The position numbers and the translations under genes were made by a program. Of a stretch of DNA of 40,048 bases, positions 17,268-25,242 are shown piece by piece; the first letter of the stretch is position 1; every line of letters starts with the position of its first letter. The stretch is from Streptococcus infantarius subsp. infantarius ATCC BAA-102 (GTDB lineage Bacteria; Bacillota; Bacilli; Lactobacillales; Streptococcaceae). The DNA lies in the NCBI RefSeq assembly GCF_000154985.1, contig NZ_DS572686.1, positions 1 through 40,048 of the forward strand, read 5' to 3'. The notes under the pieces were generated by a model, which was not told the origin of the DNA, did not search any database, and saw nothing but the letters and a program-made list of their open reading frames with translations.

Positions 17268-17900
17268 ATGCCTATAGTAAGTAATGATTTTTCAGATATT
17301 GTATATAACCGTCGTTCCATTCGTAAGTTTGATACCTCTGTCAAGATTCCACGTGAAGAAATGTTGGAAATCTTGGATAAAACCGTTACGGCACCATCAT
17401 CGGTGAACATGCAACCTTGGCGCTTTGTTGTCGTTGATAGCGAAGAAGGTAAAGATAAATTGAAACCTTTTGTCAGCTACAATGGTGTACAAAATGAAAC
17501 ATCCTCAGCCATGGTTCTCATTTTTGCCGATTTGAAGAGCCAAGAGAGAGCAGAAGAAATCTATGGGAAGGCCGTTACCCAAGGAAAAATGCCTGAAGAG
17601 GTCAAGGAGAAACAACTATCAAGCATTGTACCAATGTATGAAAATGCTCCTTTCGAAGTGATGAATGAAATTGTCCATATCGACTCTAGCCTTGCTGCTA
17701 TGCAGTTAATGCTCGTTGCTCGCTCTTATGGATATGATACAAATGCCATCGGTGGCTATAAAAAAGACGGTCTTGCCAAAGCGTTTGGTCTTGATGAAGA
17801 CCGACATGTGCCTATTTTGATTATTGCCCTTGGTAAAGCTGATGAAGAAGGCTTTGAGTCTGTTCGTTTGGACGCCTCTGATGTGACTACTTTTGCTTAA
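17268..17900 (+). CDS. Nitroreductase family FMN oxidoreductase
   Basis: This 210-residue flavoprotein of the NfsB/FRP-like superfamily uses NAD(P)H to reduce nitro compounds or quinones. The FMN-binding start YNRRSIRKFD with APSSVNMQPWRFVVV, and the C-terminal GYDTNAIGGYKKDGLAKAF with VPILIIALGK, are intact. ATG 17268 is chosen over ATG 17247 because AAAAGGAG ends 7 bases before it. It is monocistronic with its own promoter and terminator. The physiological substrate is unknown. Confidence 0.9.
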   Translation: MPIVSNDFSDIVYNRRSIRKFDTSVKIPREEMLEILDKTVTAPSSVNMQPWRFVVVDSEEGKDKLKPFVSYNGVQNETSSAMVLIFADLKSQERAEEIYGKAVTQGKMPEEVKEKQLSSIVPMYENAPFEVMNEIVHIDSSLAAMQLMLVARSYGYDTNAIGGYKKDGLAKAFGLDEDRHVPILIIALGKADEEGFESVRLDASDVTTFA

Positions 17901-17916
17901 TAAATAATCGGCCATG

Positions 17917-17945
17917 AGTCTCAAAAGTGGAGACTTATTTTTTTT
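17917..17945 (+). terminator. Terminator after the nitroreductase gene
   Basis: AGTCTC / GAGACT around AAAAGTG is followed by TATTTTTTTT. Confidence 0.82.
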
Positions 17946-18025
17946 GTATTAAAAGATAACAAAGTATTTTAAGTAAGATTGAGAAGTTGGTGTAACCCAG
18001 GATTAAGGTTAGGCCTCTTTCTTTG

Positions 18026-18034
18026 TGCTATAAT
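18026..18034 (+). promoter_or_regulatory. Extended -10 (TGCTATAAT) of the EIIC gene
   Basis: TG-C-TATAAT lies about 53 bases before the ATG; the -35 is weak. Confidence 0.55.
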
Positions 18035-18087
18035 GTAAGAAAACGTTGCATTTAAAGTTTAGTTTTGCCAATTTCTAGGAGTCTTTC

Positions 18088-19380
18088 ATGATAAACTATT
18101 TGATCCTGAGGTTTCTCTGGTTTCGTGAGCGTGGCTTTGTCCAGATTACTCAAAAGACCTTGGTGTCGCTCTTTCCATTTTTTCTGTTTTCAGGAATTAT
18201 TCGGGTGATTTCACTATCTGTTTTTTCGGAGATGGGCTATATCAATCAGCTGTTTTCAGTTTCTGACTGGTTACCGACCTTTAAGATAACTGGGCAGGTG
18301 CTCATTAATCTTTCCAACTTTCTTGGTGGCTTAGCAGGGCCCTTATCAACCTATTTTGCAGGAAAATACACAGCTGGTCACTATGGTAGAAGTACTGGTA
18401 CAGCTGGTGTGACATCCCTTTTGGTTAGCTTGATTATAGGATCGCAGGAGCTGTTGCTGTCACCGCTAGACGATGGTGTCTTGGCTCGTATCAATTTACC
18501 GGATTCAATCAACATTATTTTGGCTATATTTGTGGGGTATCTGGTTGGCCAGATTTTTCGCTTTTCAAGAGCTAGTGATGATCAGATTGTGGACAAGGAC
18601 TATATTTATCAACCAAAGACTGTTCGTCCCATTTTTTTATCACTCATTTTAGCTATTGGGCTTAACATTCTTCTTGTTATTGGAGATCAAGCTAATGTTT
18701 TTCAAACGATTAGGCAGTTTACTTCTACCTTTACTGTAACTGATAATCATCTGTTGTCAATCTTTATGATGGGATTTTTGAACACTTTTTCTGCTTGGAT
18801 TGGGAATAATCAGATTTTTACCCTAAATTCCATTGCCGAGGATAGTTTTGCCTTGGAAAATCTGAGATATGCTGTTTCTCATCATACGACGACTGGGTTT
18901 CCCCACCTTTATACGCTAACAAACCTTTATCATAGTTATGGTATGGTTGCTGGTATTGGCTCAGGGCTAGCCCTCTTGGTGGCTCTGCTTTTAGCATCAA
19001 CCAGTTATAAGGATAAGAAGGTGAGTCTTCTAAGTGTCTTTCCTAGTCTCTTTAACTATGGGGCTCCATTTATGGTGGGGATACCAGTCTTGTTAAATTT
19101 AGTTTATTTGGTTCCTTTCCTACTGGCACCTATGGTAAATATGGGTATTGCTGCGGTGTCCTTGGCTATCCATCTTATGCCAGCTGCGGTTTATCCAGTT
19201 CCAGATGGCACACCAAGTCTTCTTTACGCCTTTATCGGAACTGGGGGTAGCTTACGAGCTCTAGCTATTAGTATCCTCTGTTTAGGAGTTGACATTCTTA
19301 TCTTTATTCCATTTGTGCGTCTGTCTAATAAGGTACAACACGGTCTAAAAGAGGAAGGAGAAAGCCTTGAAACTAAATAA
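18088..19380 (+). CDS. Orphan PTS EIIC-type membrane permease (lactose/cellobiose family-like)
   Basis: This 430-residue protein has about ten membrane segments with the fold of PTS EIIC permeases. GVARINLPDS- and NYGAPFMVGIPVLLNLVYLVPFLLAPMVNMGIA are typical of the lactose/N,N'-diacetylchitobiose/cellobiose family. No EIIA or EIIB domain is fused or encoded nearby, so it cannot phosphorylate sugar by itself. It may borrow partners or have another transport role. It overlaps the next gene by 14 bases (translational coupling), suggesting a joint function with the DUF915 hydrolase. The substrate is unknown. Confidence 0.82.
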   Translation: MINYLILRFLWFRERGFVQITQKTLVSLFPFFLFSGIIRVISLSVFSEMGYINQLFSVSDWLPTFKITGQVLINLSNFLGGLAGPLSTYFAGKYTAGHYGRSTGTAGVTSLLVSLIIGSQELLLSPLDDGVLARINLPDSINIILAIFVGYLVGQIFRFSRASDDQIVDKDYIYQPKTVRPIFLSLILAIGLNILLVIGDQANVFQTIRQFTSTFTVTDNHLLSIFMMGFLNTFSAWIGNNQIFTLNSIAEDSFALENLRYAVSHHTTTGFPHLYTLTNLYHSYGMVAGIGSGLALLVALLLASTSYKDKKVSLLSVFPSLFNYGAPFMVGIPVLLNLVYLVPFLLAPMVNMGIAAVSLAIHLMPAAVYPVPDGTPSLLYAFIGTGGSLRALAISILCLGVDILIFIPFVRLSNKVQHGLKEEGESLETK

Positions 19381-20206
19381 AAAAACTAAGTTGGTCTTTA
19401 TCCTTGTTGCTCTCTTTCTCATTGGTCTAGCCGTCCCATCCTATAGTTGGACTAGGAAAAATGCCAAGGAAATAGAGATTTTCTATAATTCAAAATTGTC
19501 TCCCATTATCATGATTCCAGGGAGCTCCGCTACGGAAAATAGATTTGATGGCCTAGTCCGTAAGCTTAATAAAGACCGTCGTGGTACCAAGCATAGCCTC
19601 CTCAAGGTTAAGGTTTGGAACAATGGGCGTATTACCTTTGAGGGTAATATCAGAGAAAATGACAATGAACCTATTATTGTTATCGGATTTGAAAATAATA
19701 ACGATGGCTATAGCAATATTAAGAAACAAGCCAAGATGATGAATCAGGCCTTTGAAGCCTTGCAGAATAAATACAATTTCAATAATTTTAAAGGGTTGGC
19801 ACATTCAAATGGTGGCTTGATTTATACGGCTTTTATTGAAAATTATCTTAGCGACTACGATGTCAAGATAAATTCTTTGATGACTATCGGAACGCCCTAT
19901 AATTTCACTGAAACCAATATTAAAAATAAATCGGTCATGCTAGCAGACTTTATAGCTGCTAAAGAGAATATTCCGTCTACCCTGCATGTCTATTCGGTAG
20001 CGGGAACCATTACCTATGATTCGGACGAGCTGGTTCCTAATGCTAGTGTGTCCGCTGGGAAATATATCTATCAGAATCAGGCAAAAAGTTATACTGAAAT
20101 CACTGTTACAGGTGAGGATGCCCAACACTCGGATTTACCAACCAATGATGAAGTAGTGGATCTGGTCAAACAACATATCGAAGGACAAGGTCTTCGCAAG
20201 AAGTAA
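19367..20206 (+). CDS. DUF915-type secreted alpha/beta hydrolase
   Basis: This 279-residue protein has an N-terminal signal or anchor segment (about 8-26). The hydrolase core carries PIIMIPGSSATENRFDGL as oxyanion region, GLAHSNGG with S147 as nucleophile (a G-x-S-x-G variant), and a late His in DAQHSDLP. The start is TTG at 19367, overlapping the end of the EIIC gene, with GGAAGGAGAAAG upstream. DUF915 proteins are cell-surface hydrolases of unknown substrate in lactic acid bacteria. Coupling with the permease suggests processing of an imported or surface compound, which is inference. Confidence 0.86.
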   Translation: MKLNKKTKLVFILVALFLIGLAVPSYSWTRKNAKEIEIFYNSKLSPIIMIPGSSATENRFDGLVRKLNKDRRGTKHSLLKVKVWNNGRITFEGNIRENDNEPIIVIGFENNNDGYSNIKKQAKMMNQAFEALQNKYNFNNFKGLAHSNGGLIYTAFIENYLSDYDVKINSLMTIGTPYNFTETNIKNKSVMLADFIAAKENIPSTLHVYSVAGTITYDSDELVPNASVSAGKYIYQNQAKSYTEITVTGEDAQHSDLPTNDEVVDLVKQHIEGQGLRKK

Positions 20207-20282
20207 AAGACCAAGTTAGAGCCTCAATAGGCTATAATACTATGTATTATTAGTCTAGTTACTTATTTTCAAATACAAAAGG

Positions 20283-20309
20283 ATAGAGTTTATGATGGCT
20301 CTATTTTTT
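20283..20309 (+). terminator. Terminator after the EIIC-hydrolase pair
   Basis: ATAGAG / CTCTAT with a 10-base loop is followed by a T run; the stem is short. Confidence 0.6.
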
Positions 20310-20334
20310 AGTGTAAGAGGAACTCTTTCAGTTG

Positions 20335-20373
20335 TTGTAACGACTTGTTTTACAACGCTGGTTTTGTTATAAT
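20335..20373 (+). promoter_or_regulatory. Promoter and Rrf2 operator of the regulator gene
   Basis: TTGTTT, 17 bases, then TATAAT in an extended TGTTATAAT. The 21-base box TTGTAA-N9-TTACAA (20335-20355) covers the -35. The same box occurs at the next two promoters, so the regulator probably represses itself. Confidence 0.72.
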
Positions 20374-20409
20374 TGATTGAAAAGAAAAGATTAACGAGAG
20401 GTTCTTGAT

Positions 20410-20859
20410 ATGCAAATTCCAAGTCGCTTTACCATTGCTGTCCATATTTTGACCCTCATAGCACAAAATAAGGGAAATGAAACTAAGCTAACCAGTGATT
20501 TAATGGCGAGTAGTGTGGGTGTCAATCCAGTTATTATCCGCAAAACCTTGTCGCAACTGAAGAAAGCAGACTTGATTTTTGTTCAAAGGGGAAGTGGAGG
20601 AGCGACATTAGCCATGGCACCAGAGGAGATTAACCTTTTACAGGTTTATCGTGCGGTGGATAGCATCGGTCCAAGTGGACAACTCTTTAGTTTTCATGAC
20701 AATCCTAATCCAGCGTGTCCAGTAGGACGTAATATTCATGGTATTTTGGATCAGAGCCTAGGAGACGTTCAAATGGCAATGGAAAAAGAACTCGAAAAGA
20801 AAACTTTGGCTGGTATTTTAAAGGATACTAAGGCTAACTGGAAAGAAACTGGAGCTTGA
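20410..20859 (+). CDS. Rrf2 family transcriptional regulator
   Basis: This 149-residue winged-helix protein begins IPSRFTIAVHILTLIA and has the recognition-helix region NPVIIRKTLSQLKKADLI with the wing QRGSGGATLA. A single cysteine (C103, in NPACPVG) replaces the three-Cys set of iron-sulfur Rrf2 proteins. It resembles YwnA-like or thiol-sensing members rather than IscR or NsrR. Downstream lie a dioxygenase-like protein and a nitroreductase, each preceded by the same palindromic box as this gene. A role as a repressor that senses quinones or electrophiles through C103 is a fair inference. Confidence 0.9.
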   Translation: MQIPSRFTIAVHILTLIAQNKGNETKLTSDLMASSVGVNPVIIRKTLSQLKKADLIFVQRGSGGATLAMAPEEINLLQVYRAVDSIGPSGQLFSFHDNPNPACPVGRNIHGILDQSLGDVQMAMEKELEKKTLAGILKDTKANWKETGA

Positions 20860-20880
20860 TTTTTAGATTTTAAATGATAA

Positions 20881-20909
20881 GAAATCGAAAGTTATTCGGT
20901 TTCTTTTTT
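20881..20909 (+). terminator. Terminator after the Rrf2 gene
   Basis: GAAATCGAA / TTCGGTTTC (one G-U) around AGTTA is followed by T6. Confidence 0.85.
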
Positions 20910-20918
20910 GATTTTAGG

Positions 20919-20972
20919 TTGTAATCATTGACATTACAATAAAACCAAGTATAATAATGTCAATGATTACAA
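20919..20972 (+). promoter_or_regulatory. Promoter with perfect 18-bp inverted repeat operator before the VOC gene
   Basis: TTGACA (20928-20933), 16 bases, TATAAT (20950-20955). TTGTAATCATTGACATTA (20919-20936) is repeated exactly inverted at 20955-20972, so both core elements lie in or next to an operator arm. The left arm itself is part of a TTGTAA-N9-TTACAA box. Confidence 0.82.
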
Positions 20973-20988
20973 CACAGGAGAAAATCAT

Positions 20989-21843
20989 ATGACATATGAC
21001 TACAATAGTAAGATTTATTTAGCAGAGGTGGTACTCAATGTAAAGGACTTAGCTGGTCAGACGGCCTTTTATACACAGATTATTGGACTTGGAATCCTAA
21101 CCAAAACGGAAAGGGAAGTTGTTTTAGGAGCTGGAAACAAGCCCTTGGTCCATCTGATTCAGACCAATCGTGAGGAAGCGGTCAAGTCCAGTTATGGTCT
21201 CTACCATATGGCGATTTTGTTGCCGTCTCGCGAAGATTTAGCAGATGTTTTCAAACATATTGTTGATCTGGATTATCCATTTGTCGGTGCAGCTGACCAT
21301 GGTTACAGTGAAGCCCTTTATTTGGAAGACCTTGAAGGCAATGGTATTGAGCTTTATAGAGACAAGCCGGTTGCTGAATGGGATATTCGTGAGGATGGTC
21401 GCATCGTTGGTGTCACAGAAGAGTTATCAGCTCAAGAAATTTACGAGATGGGACGCAAGGTTGAGCCTTTTGTGATAGCTAAGGAAACTCTCATGGGGCA
21501 TATTCATTTATCAGTCAAAGATAGTCAGCTAGCAAGCACTTTCTATCAGGATGTTTTAGAGCTAGTGGATAAGTTTACCATTCCAAGCGCTAGTTGGATT
21601 GCTTCAGGAGATTACCACCATCACCTTGCGGTCAACGAGTGGGGCGGAAAAACCTTGTCCAAACGTGACAAAGATATGCCTGGTCTTGCTTACTACGTCA
21701 TTGAAGTGGCAAACAAGGACAACTTGGTTGGCATAGCAGAGCGTGCTAACAATCGTGGAGGCAAGGTCGAATGGTCATCTTCTAATGAGTTAACAGTTGA
21801 GGATAAGGATGGTATTTTGACACGCGTAAGAAAAAAATATTAA
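20989..21843 (+). CDS. VOC-family ring-cleavage dioxygenase-like protein (CatE type)
   Basis: This 284-residue protein has two tandem glyoxalase/bleomycin-resistance/dioxygenase (VOC) modules (about 9-130 and 165-280), the layout of Bacillus CatE (catechol 2,3-dioxygenase). Motifs include YHMAILLPSREDLA, DLEGNGIELYRD, GHIHLSVKDS and the His-rich DYHHHLAVNEW. CatE-like proteins act in thiol-stress and quinone resistance together with nitroreductase-like azoreductases. The promoter carries the Rrf2-type operator. The true substrate is not known. Confidence 0.85.
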   Translation: MTYDYNSKIYLAEVVLNVKDLAGQTAFYTQIIGLGILTKTEREVVLGAGNKPLVHLIQTNREEAVKSSYGLYHMAILLPSREDLADVFKHIVDLDYPFVGAADHGYSEALYLEDLEGNGIELYRDKPVAEWDIREDGRIVGVTEELSAQEIYEMGRKVEPFVIAKETLMGHIHLSVKDSQLASTFYQDVLELVDKFTIPSASWIASGDYHHHLAVNEWGGKTLSKRDKDMPGLAYYVIEVANKDNLVGIAERANNRGGKVEWSSSNELTVEDKDGILTRVRKKY

Positions 21844-21864
21844 TAATTAGTGATTTTTTGAGTC

Positions 21865-21925
21865 GTAACTATTGACGTTACATTTTAAACGGCTATAATG
21901 GTTATTGTAATCAAAGTTATTACAA
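21865..21925 (+). promoter_or_regulatory. Promoter and Rrf2 operator before the second nitroreductase gene
   Basis: TTGACG (21872-21877), 16 bases, TATAAT (21894-21899). A GTAAC-N7-GTTAC palindrome (21865-21881) covers the -35, and a 21-base TTGTAA-N9-TTACAA box (21905-21925) lies just after the start site. Confidence 0.78.
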
Positions 21926-21980
21926 AATAGCTTAACAATTTTAACAATTAACATATATCATAAAGGAAGAGGGAATACTT

Positions 21981-22583
21981 ATGACCTACTTTACAGACTT
22001 ACAAACAAAACGCCGTTCAATCTATGCTTTGGGAAAAGACCTTGAGCTCTCTAACCAAGAATTGATTGAAACCATTCAAGGAGCTGTCCTTAACAGCCCT
22101 ACAGCCTTCAACTCACAAACATCACGTGTGGTGATCTTGCTGGATGAAGAATCAGATGCTTTCTGGAATGAAATCGCTTATTCAGAGCTTGAAAAAATAA
22201 CACCATCAGAAGCCTTTGGGGGAACAAAAGAACGTTTGGCAGGTTTTGCTCAAGCTAAGGGAACAATCCTTTTCTACGAAGACCAAGATGTAGTGAAAGC
22301 CCTTCAAGAGCAATTCCCACTTTACGCTGAAAACTTCCCAATTTGGTCAGAGCAAGGTCATGGAATCGCCCTTTATGCGACATGGTTGGCTTTGGCTGAG
22401 AAGAATATCGGTATGAACGTACAACACTACAACCCACTTGTTGATGCACAATTGGCTGAAAAATATGACATTCCAGCCAACTGGAAACTCCGTGCTCAAG
22501 CACCATTTGGTCAAATCGTAGCAGCAGCAGGAGACAAAGACATCCAAACAGAAGGTCGTTTCAAAGTTTTTGGCGATAAATAA
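21981..22583 (+). CDS. Nitroreductase-like oxidoreductase (MhqN/YdfN type)
   Basis: This 200-residue FMN protein of the nitroreductase superfamily starts LQTKRRSIYALGKDL, with NSPTAFNSQTSRVVIL as flavin-binding stretch and WKLRAQAPFGQIVAAAGDK near the end. It is of the short Gram-positive class that includes MhqN, induced by methylhydroquinone in Bacillus. Pairing with a CatE-like gene and a shared operator supports a role in quinone or nitro-aromatic detoxification. AAAGGAAGAGGG precedes the ATG. Confidence 0.88.
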   Translation: MTYFTDLQTKRRSIYALGKDLELSNQELIETIQGAVLNSPTAFNSQTSRVVILLDEESDAFWNEIAYSELEKITPSEAFGGTKERLAGFAQAKGTILFYEDQDVVKALQEQFPLYAENFPIWSEQGHGIALYATWLALAEKNIGMNVQHYNPLVDAQLAEKYDIPANWKLRAQAPFGQIVAAAGDKDIQTEGRFKVFGDK

Positions 22584-22663
22584 TCACTTTAACTCAGGCA
22601 GTAAGTTTGAAGATTGGCTGTACTATGACTGAATATTATCAAACTGATATGACAAAAAAGTAG

Positions 22664-22690
22664 CAGGATTGAAAAATCTTGTTATTTTTT
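22664..22690 (+). terminator. Terminator after the second nitroreductase gene
   Basis: CAGGATT / AATCTTG (one G-U) with a GAAA loop, then TTATTTTTT. Confidence 0.78.
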
Positions 22691-22737
22691 GTATCCTAAG
22701 ACCAGTTAGTAGATTAATTATAAATGAAAGCTATAAC

Positions 22738-22766
22738 TTGAGATTTGAAACCCTTTTCACTACAAT
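22738..22766 (+). promoter_or_regulatory. Promoter of the second aldo/keto reductase gene
   Basis: TTGAGA, 17 bases, TACAAT, lying 24 bases before the ATG; AAAGGAGG follows as ribosome site. Confidence 0.72.
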
Positions 22767-22790
22767 AGAGCTATAGAAAAGGAGGCGGAC

Positions 22791-23541
22791 ATGAAGTATA
22801 TTGAGTTTGCTGAAAATGAGCGTTTATCAACCATTGTTCTTGGGATGATGCGGATTAGTCAGATGAGTGAAGATGAGGTGGAGGCCTTGGTGGATACAGC
22901 CTTGTCGATTGGCATTAACACTTTTGACCTAGCGGACATCTATGGCGATGGCCAGTGTGAGGTTCTGCTGGGGGAAGGTTCTCAAGCGCCGTCCGGATCT
23001 TCGAAATCGGATGTGGATTCAGTCCAAGTGTGGTATTCGCAAGGATAGCTTTACCTATTTTGATTTTTCCAAGGACTATATTTTGGACTCCATTGATGGC
23101 ATCTTTGAGCGTCTGCAGATTGAACGATTAGATAGTCTCCTCCTTCACCGACCCGATGCCCTCATGGAGCCTGAAGAAGTGGCGGCAGCTTTTGACCACT
23201 TGGAGCAAGCAGGAAAGGTCCGTCATTTTGGGGTGTCCAATCAAAATCCTATGATGATGGAATTGCTCAAAACGGCTGTCAAACAGCCCCTCAAAGTCAA
23301 CCAGTTGCAGTTGAGTGCCGCCTTTACACCGAGCTTTGAGGCTGGTTTTCATGTTAATATGGAAGGTCCTAAAGCAGCCGTGCGAGATGGCAGTGTCTTT
23401 GAGTATTGTCGCTTAAATGACACAGTGATTCAGGCTTGGTCTGTCCTCCAGCATGGCTATTTCGAGGGGAATTTTGTCGGAAATGAAGAGTTTGCAGCCC
23501 TTAATCATGTCCTTTCTGCTTTTTCTTTTGGCAAAAAATAA
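22791..23541 (+). pseudogene. Aldo/keto reductase (YdhF-like), frameshifted and truncated
   Basis: The first frame (22791 on) reads ERLSTIVLGMMRISQ and TALSIGINTFDLADIYGDGQ, with the catalytic Asp/Tyr region, up to CEVLLG. The G5 run near 22972-22976 then has one base too many. Removing it gives CEVLLGKVLKRRPDLRNRMW and continues in the frame that carries LDSLLLHRPDALMEPEEVAA and HFGVSNQNP. The reading runs out at 23539-23541 after NHVLS, short of the expected C-terminal region, because foreign DNA is joined there. The gene thus has two lesions, although its promoter and ribosome site are good. Confidence 0.82.
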
Positions 23542-24457
23542 TTTCGAGAAACTATACTCACAGGATTCAATGCAAAACTTAAATGCCATTTTAAATTTGT
23601 GGATAGTGATAAATAATAGAGTCTCACTAGAAAATGAAAAATGGTCCGAAAATATGGAAATAAAACAAATTTTGGATGCTCTGACCTCTTATCCTAATGA
23701 GTTTTGGAAATATCCTGTTGTCATCTATTACTTACACTATCATTACAAAGATACATTTGAAGACGATTTTCTTATTTTTTTAAAAAGATTATTAGCAGTT
23801 TTATCGGCAAAATACATCATAACACCAACAATTAATGCCGTCAAAACTGGAATATTGAACTTAAATGCAGAAATAATTAACTCAGCTCAACCCAAATTCA
23901 ATTTCGACGAAATCGATGAGAAAGAATTGTCAGATAAAATTAAAACTGCGCATCGTAATACAGTTAGGATGATATTAAAGATCATAGCTTATCAACATCA
24001 ATCAGAGTTATTACCAGAAAAATGGGAGATAGAGCATATCCTTCCTCAAAAATGGCAATCAAGTTATTTCCCAACGAATTCAGATTCTGAAGTCAAAGAA
24101 TTAGTTGAACATATTGGGAATAAGATTCCCTTTGAAAAGAAGCTGAACATTATCGCAAGTAACGGATACTTTGCTAAGAAAAAAGAAAGCTATAGGAAGT
24201 CCAAAGTTGGTATATTACTTGAGCTTACTCAAAGTAACAACAATTGGGGACTTGATGAAATTAGAGAACGCGATATACGAATTTCTGATGAATTGGTTGG
24301 AATACTGAATGATTGGGGCCTGAACCAATCTGAGGCAAATACTGAGGAATTATTACTATTTATACCGGAAGAACGATTTTTAGACTATCTTGATTTTATA
24401 AAGATTTTTAAAATGGAAGATACAAATAAATCAAGAGAAAAATTTTTGAGTGTATAG
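23530..24457 (+). pseudogene. C-terminal part of a DUF262/DUF1524 (GmrSD-like) restriction protein
   Basis: About 300 residues of a GmrSD-type protein remain. The HNH-like DUF1524 signature is clear: WEIEHILPQKW, then HIGNKIPFEKKLNIIASNGY and FAKKKESYRKS. The upstream helical region (LWIVINNRVSL, YPVVIYYLHYHYKD) is the end of the DUF262 side. The N-terminal DUF262 domain, with its ParB-like nucleotide-cleaving site, is missing. The frame runs back into the aldo/keto reductase fragment without a proper start. Such proteins cut modified (for example glucosylated) phage DNA. This remnant probably lacks activity. Confidence 0.78.
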
Positions 24458-24466
24458 AAATTTAAC

Positions 24467-24519
24467 AAAGCACTTTAGCTGATAATACATATTCTGTTAC
24501 TATCAACTAAAGTGCTTTT
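24467..24519 (+). terminator. Strong terminator behind the DUF1524 remnant
   Basis: AAAGCACTTTAG (24467-24478) pairs perfectly with CTAAAGTGCTTT (24507-24518). A second TGATA/TATCA pairing sits above it. T and A runs on both sides make it usable in either direction. Confidence 0.85.
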
Positions 24520-24580
24520 CTCATATATTTATTAACAATTATGGATGCGTCTATTTATTGATATCTTCCACAACATTTAA

Positions 24581-24616
24581 TAACTTTCCGAAAAATTTAT
24601 ATTTTTCAGAAAGTTA
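24581..24616. repeat. Imperfect hairpin between remnant and copper cassette
   Basis: TAACTTTC and GAAAGTTA pair perfectly, and a mismatch then separates a further AAAAAT/ATTTTT stem. No clear function; it could be the end of a lost element. The rest of 24520-24656 is AT-rich and shows nothing else. Confidence 0.5.
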
Positions 24617-24656
24617 GTTATTAATATTTATCAATGATAAAAATAGCATGTTTTAA

Positions 24657-24694
24657 GGGACTGACCCCAAAAAGTGAGAATTTAATAAAAAGAC
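24657..24694 (+). repeat. Left inverted repeat of the copper cassette
   Basis: It starts GGGACTGACCCC and matches the inverse of 27723-27760 at 31 of 38 positions, counted by eye. It has the look of an insertion-sequence end, but no transposase is present. It abuts the -35 of the cop promoter. Confidence 0.7.
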
Positions 24695-24752
24695 TTGCCA
24701 TAATTCGTTTACAATGGTAAACTTATTTTAAACATATTCGTTTACATCTGTA
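24695..24752 (+). promoter_or_regulatory. cop promoter with two CopY boxes
   Basis: TTGCCA (24695), 17 bases, TAAACT (24718). The consensus cop box is TACAnnTGTA. TACATCTGTA at 24743-24752 is a perfect match and TACAATGGTA at 24710-24719 has one change. One box covers the -10 and the other the early transcript, as expected for CopY repression relieved by copper. Confidence 0.85.
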
Positions 24753-24773
24753 GACAACTAGGGGGGAAGGAGA

Positions 24774-25223
24774 CTGAGCACAATAGAATTTAATACTTAT
24801 ATCACAGATGCAGAATGGGAAGTCATGCGTGTAGTTTGGGCAAATGATCGAGTAACTAGTAAAAAAGTCATTTCCGTATTGCAAGAAGAAATGGACTGGA
24901 CACAATCCACTATCAAAACGATCTTAGGTCGATTAGTTGGAAAAGGCGTACTAAATACAGAGCATGAAGGTAGTAAGTTTATTTACACTGCCAATATTGA
25001 AGAGACAGAAGCTGTAAGGGATTATGCAGAAGATATTTTTAACCGTATTTGCAATAAGAAAGTCGGAAATGTAATAGGAAGCATCATTGAAGATCATGTT
25101 TTAAGCTTCGATGATATAGATCGACTAGAAAAAATATTAGAGATGAAAAAATCTTTCGCAGTAGAAGCAGTGGATTGCAATTGTCCAGAAGGACAATGCG
25201 AATGTCATTTACATCATCATTAA
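24774..25223 (+). CDS. copY: CopY copper-responsive repressor
   Basis: This winged-helix repressor of the BlaI/CopY family is read as 149 residues. DAEWEVMRVVWAND, TSKKVISVL and WTQSTIKTILGRLVGKGVL form the DNA-binding domain. The C-terminal CNCPEGQCEC is the CxCx4CxC metal site that binds Cu or Zn. Homology begins at once with STIEFNTYIT, but the first codon there is CTG (24774), not ATG. The next in-frame ATG (24825) would remove 17 residues, including the first helix. A GGGGGG run lies 7 bases before the CTG and AAGGAG only 1 base before it. Either a rare CTG start is used or the start codon is mutated. Confidence 0.88.
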   Translation: MSTIEFNTYITDAEWEVMRVVWANDRVTSKKVISVLQEEMDWTQSTIKTILGRLVGKGVLNTEHEGSKFIYTANIEETEAVRDYAEDIFNRICNKKVGNVIGSIIEDHVLSFDDIDRLEKILEMKKSFAVEAVDCNCPEGQCECHLHHH

Positions 25224-25242
25224 GCATAAGGAGGAATTTAAA

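Noticed and set aside
20229-20260. AGCCT-CAAT-AGGCT followed by TATAATAC as terminator plus promoter
   Set aside because: The stem is only 5 bp with no T run, and no gene starts in reach; the regulator has a much better promoter at 20345-20373.
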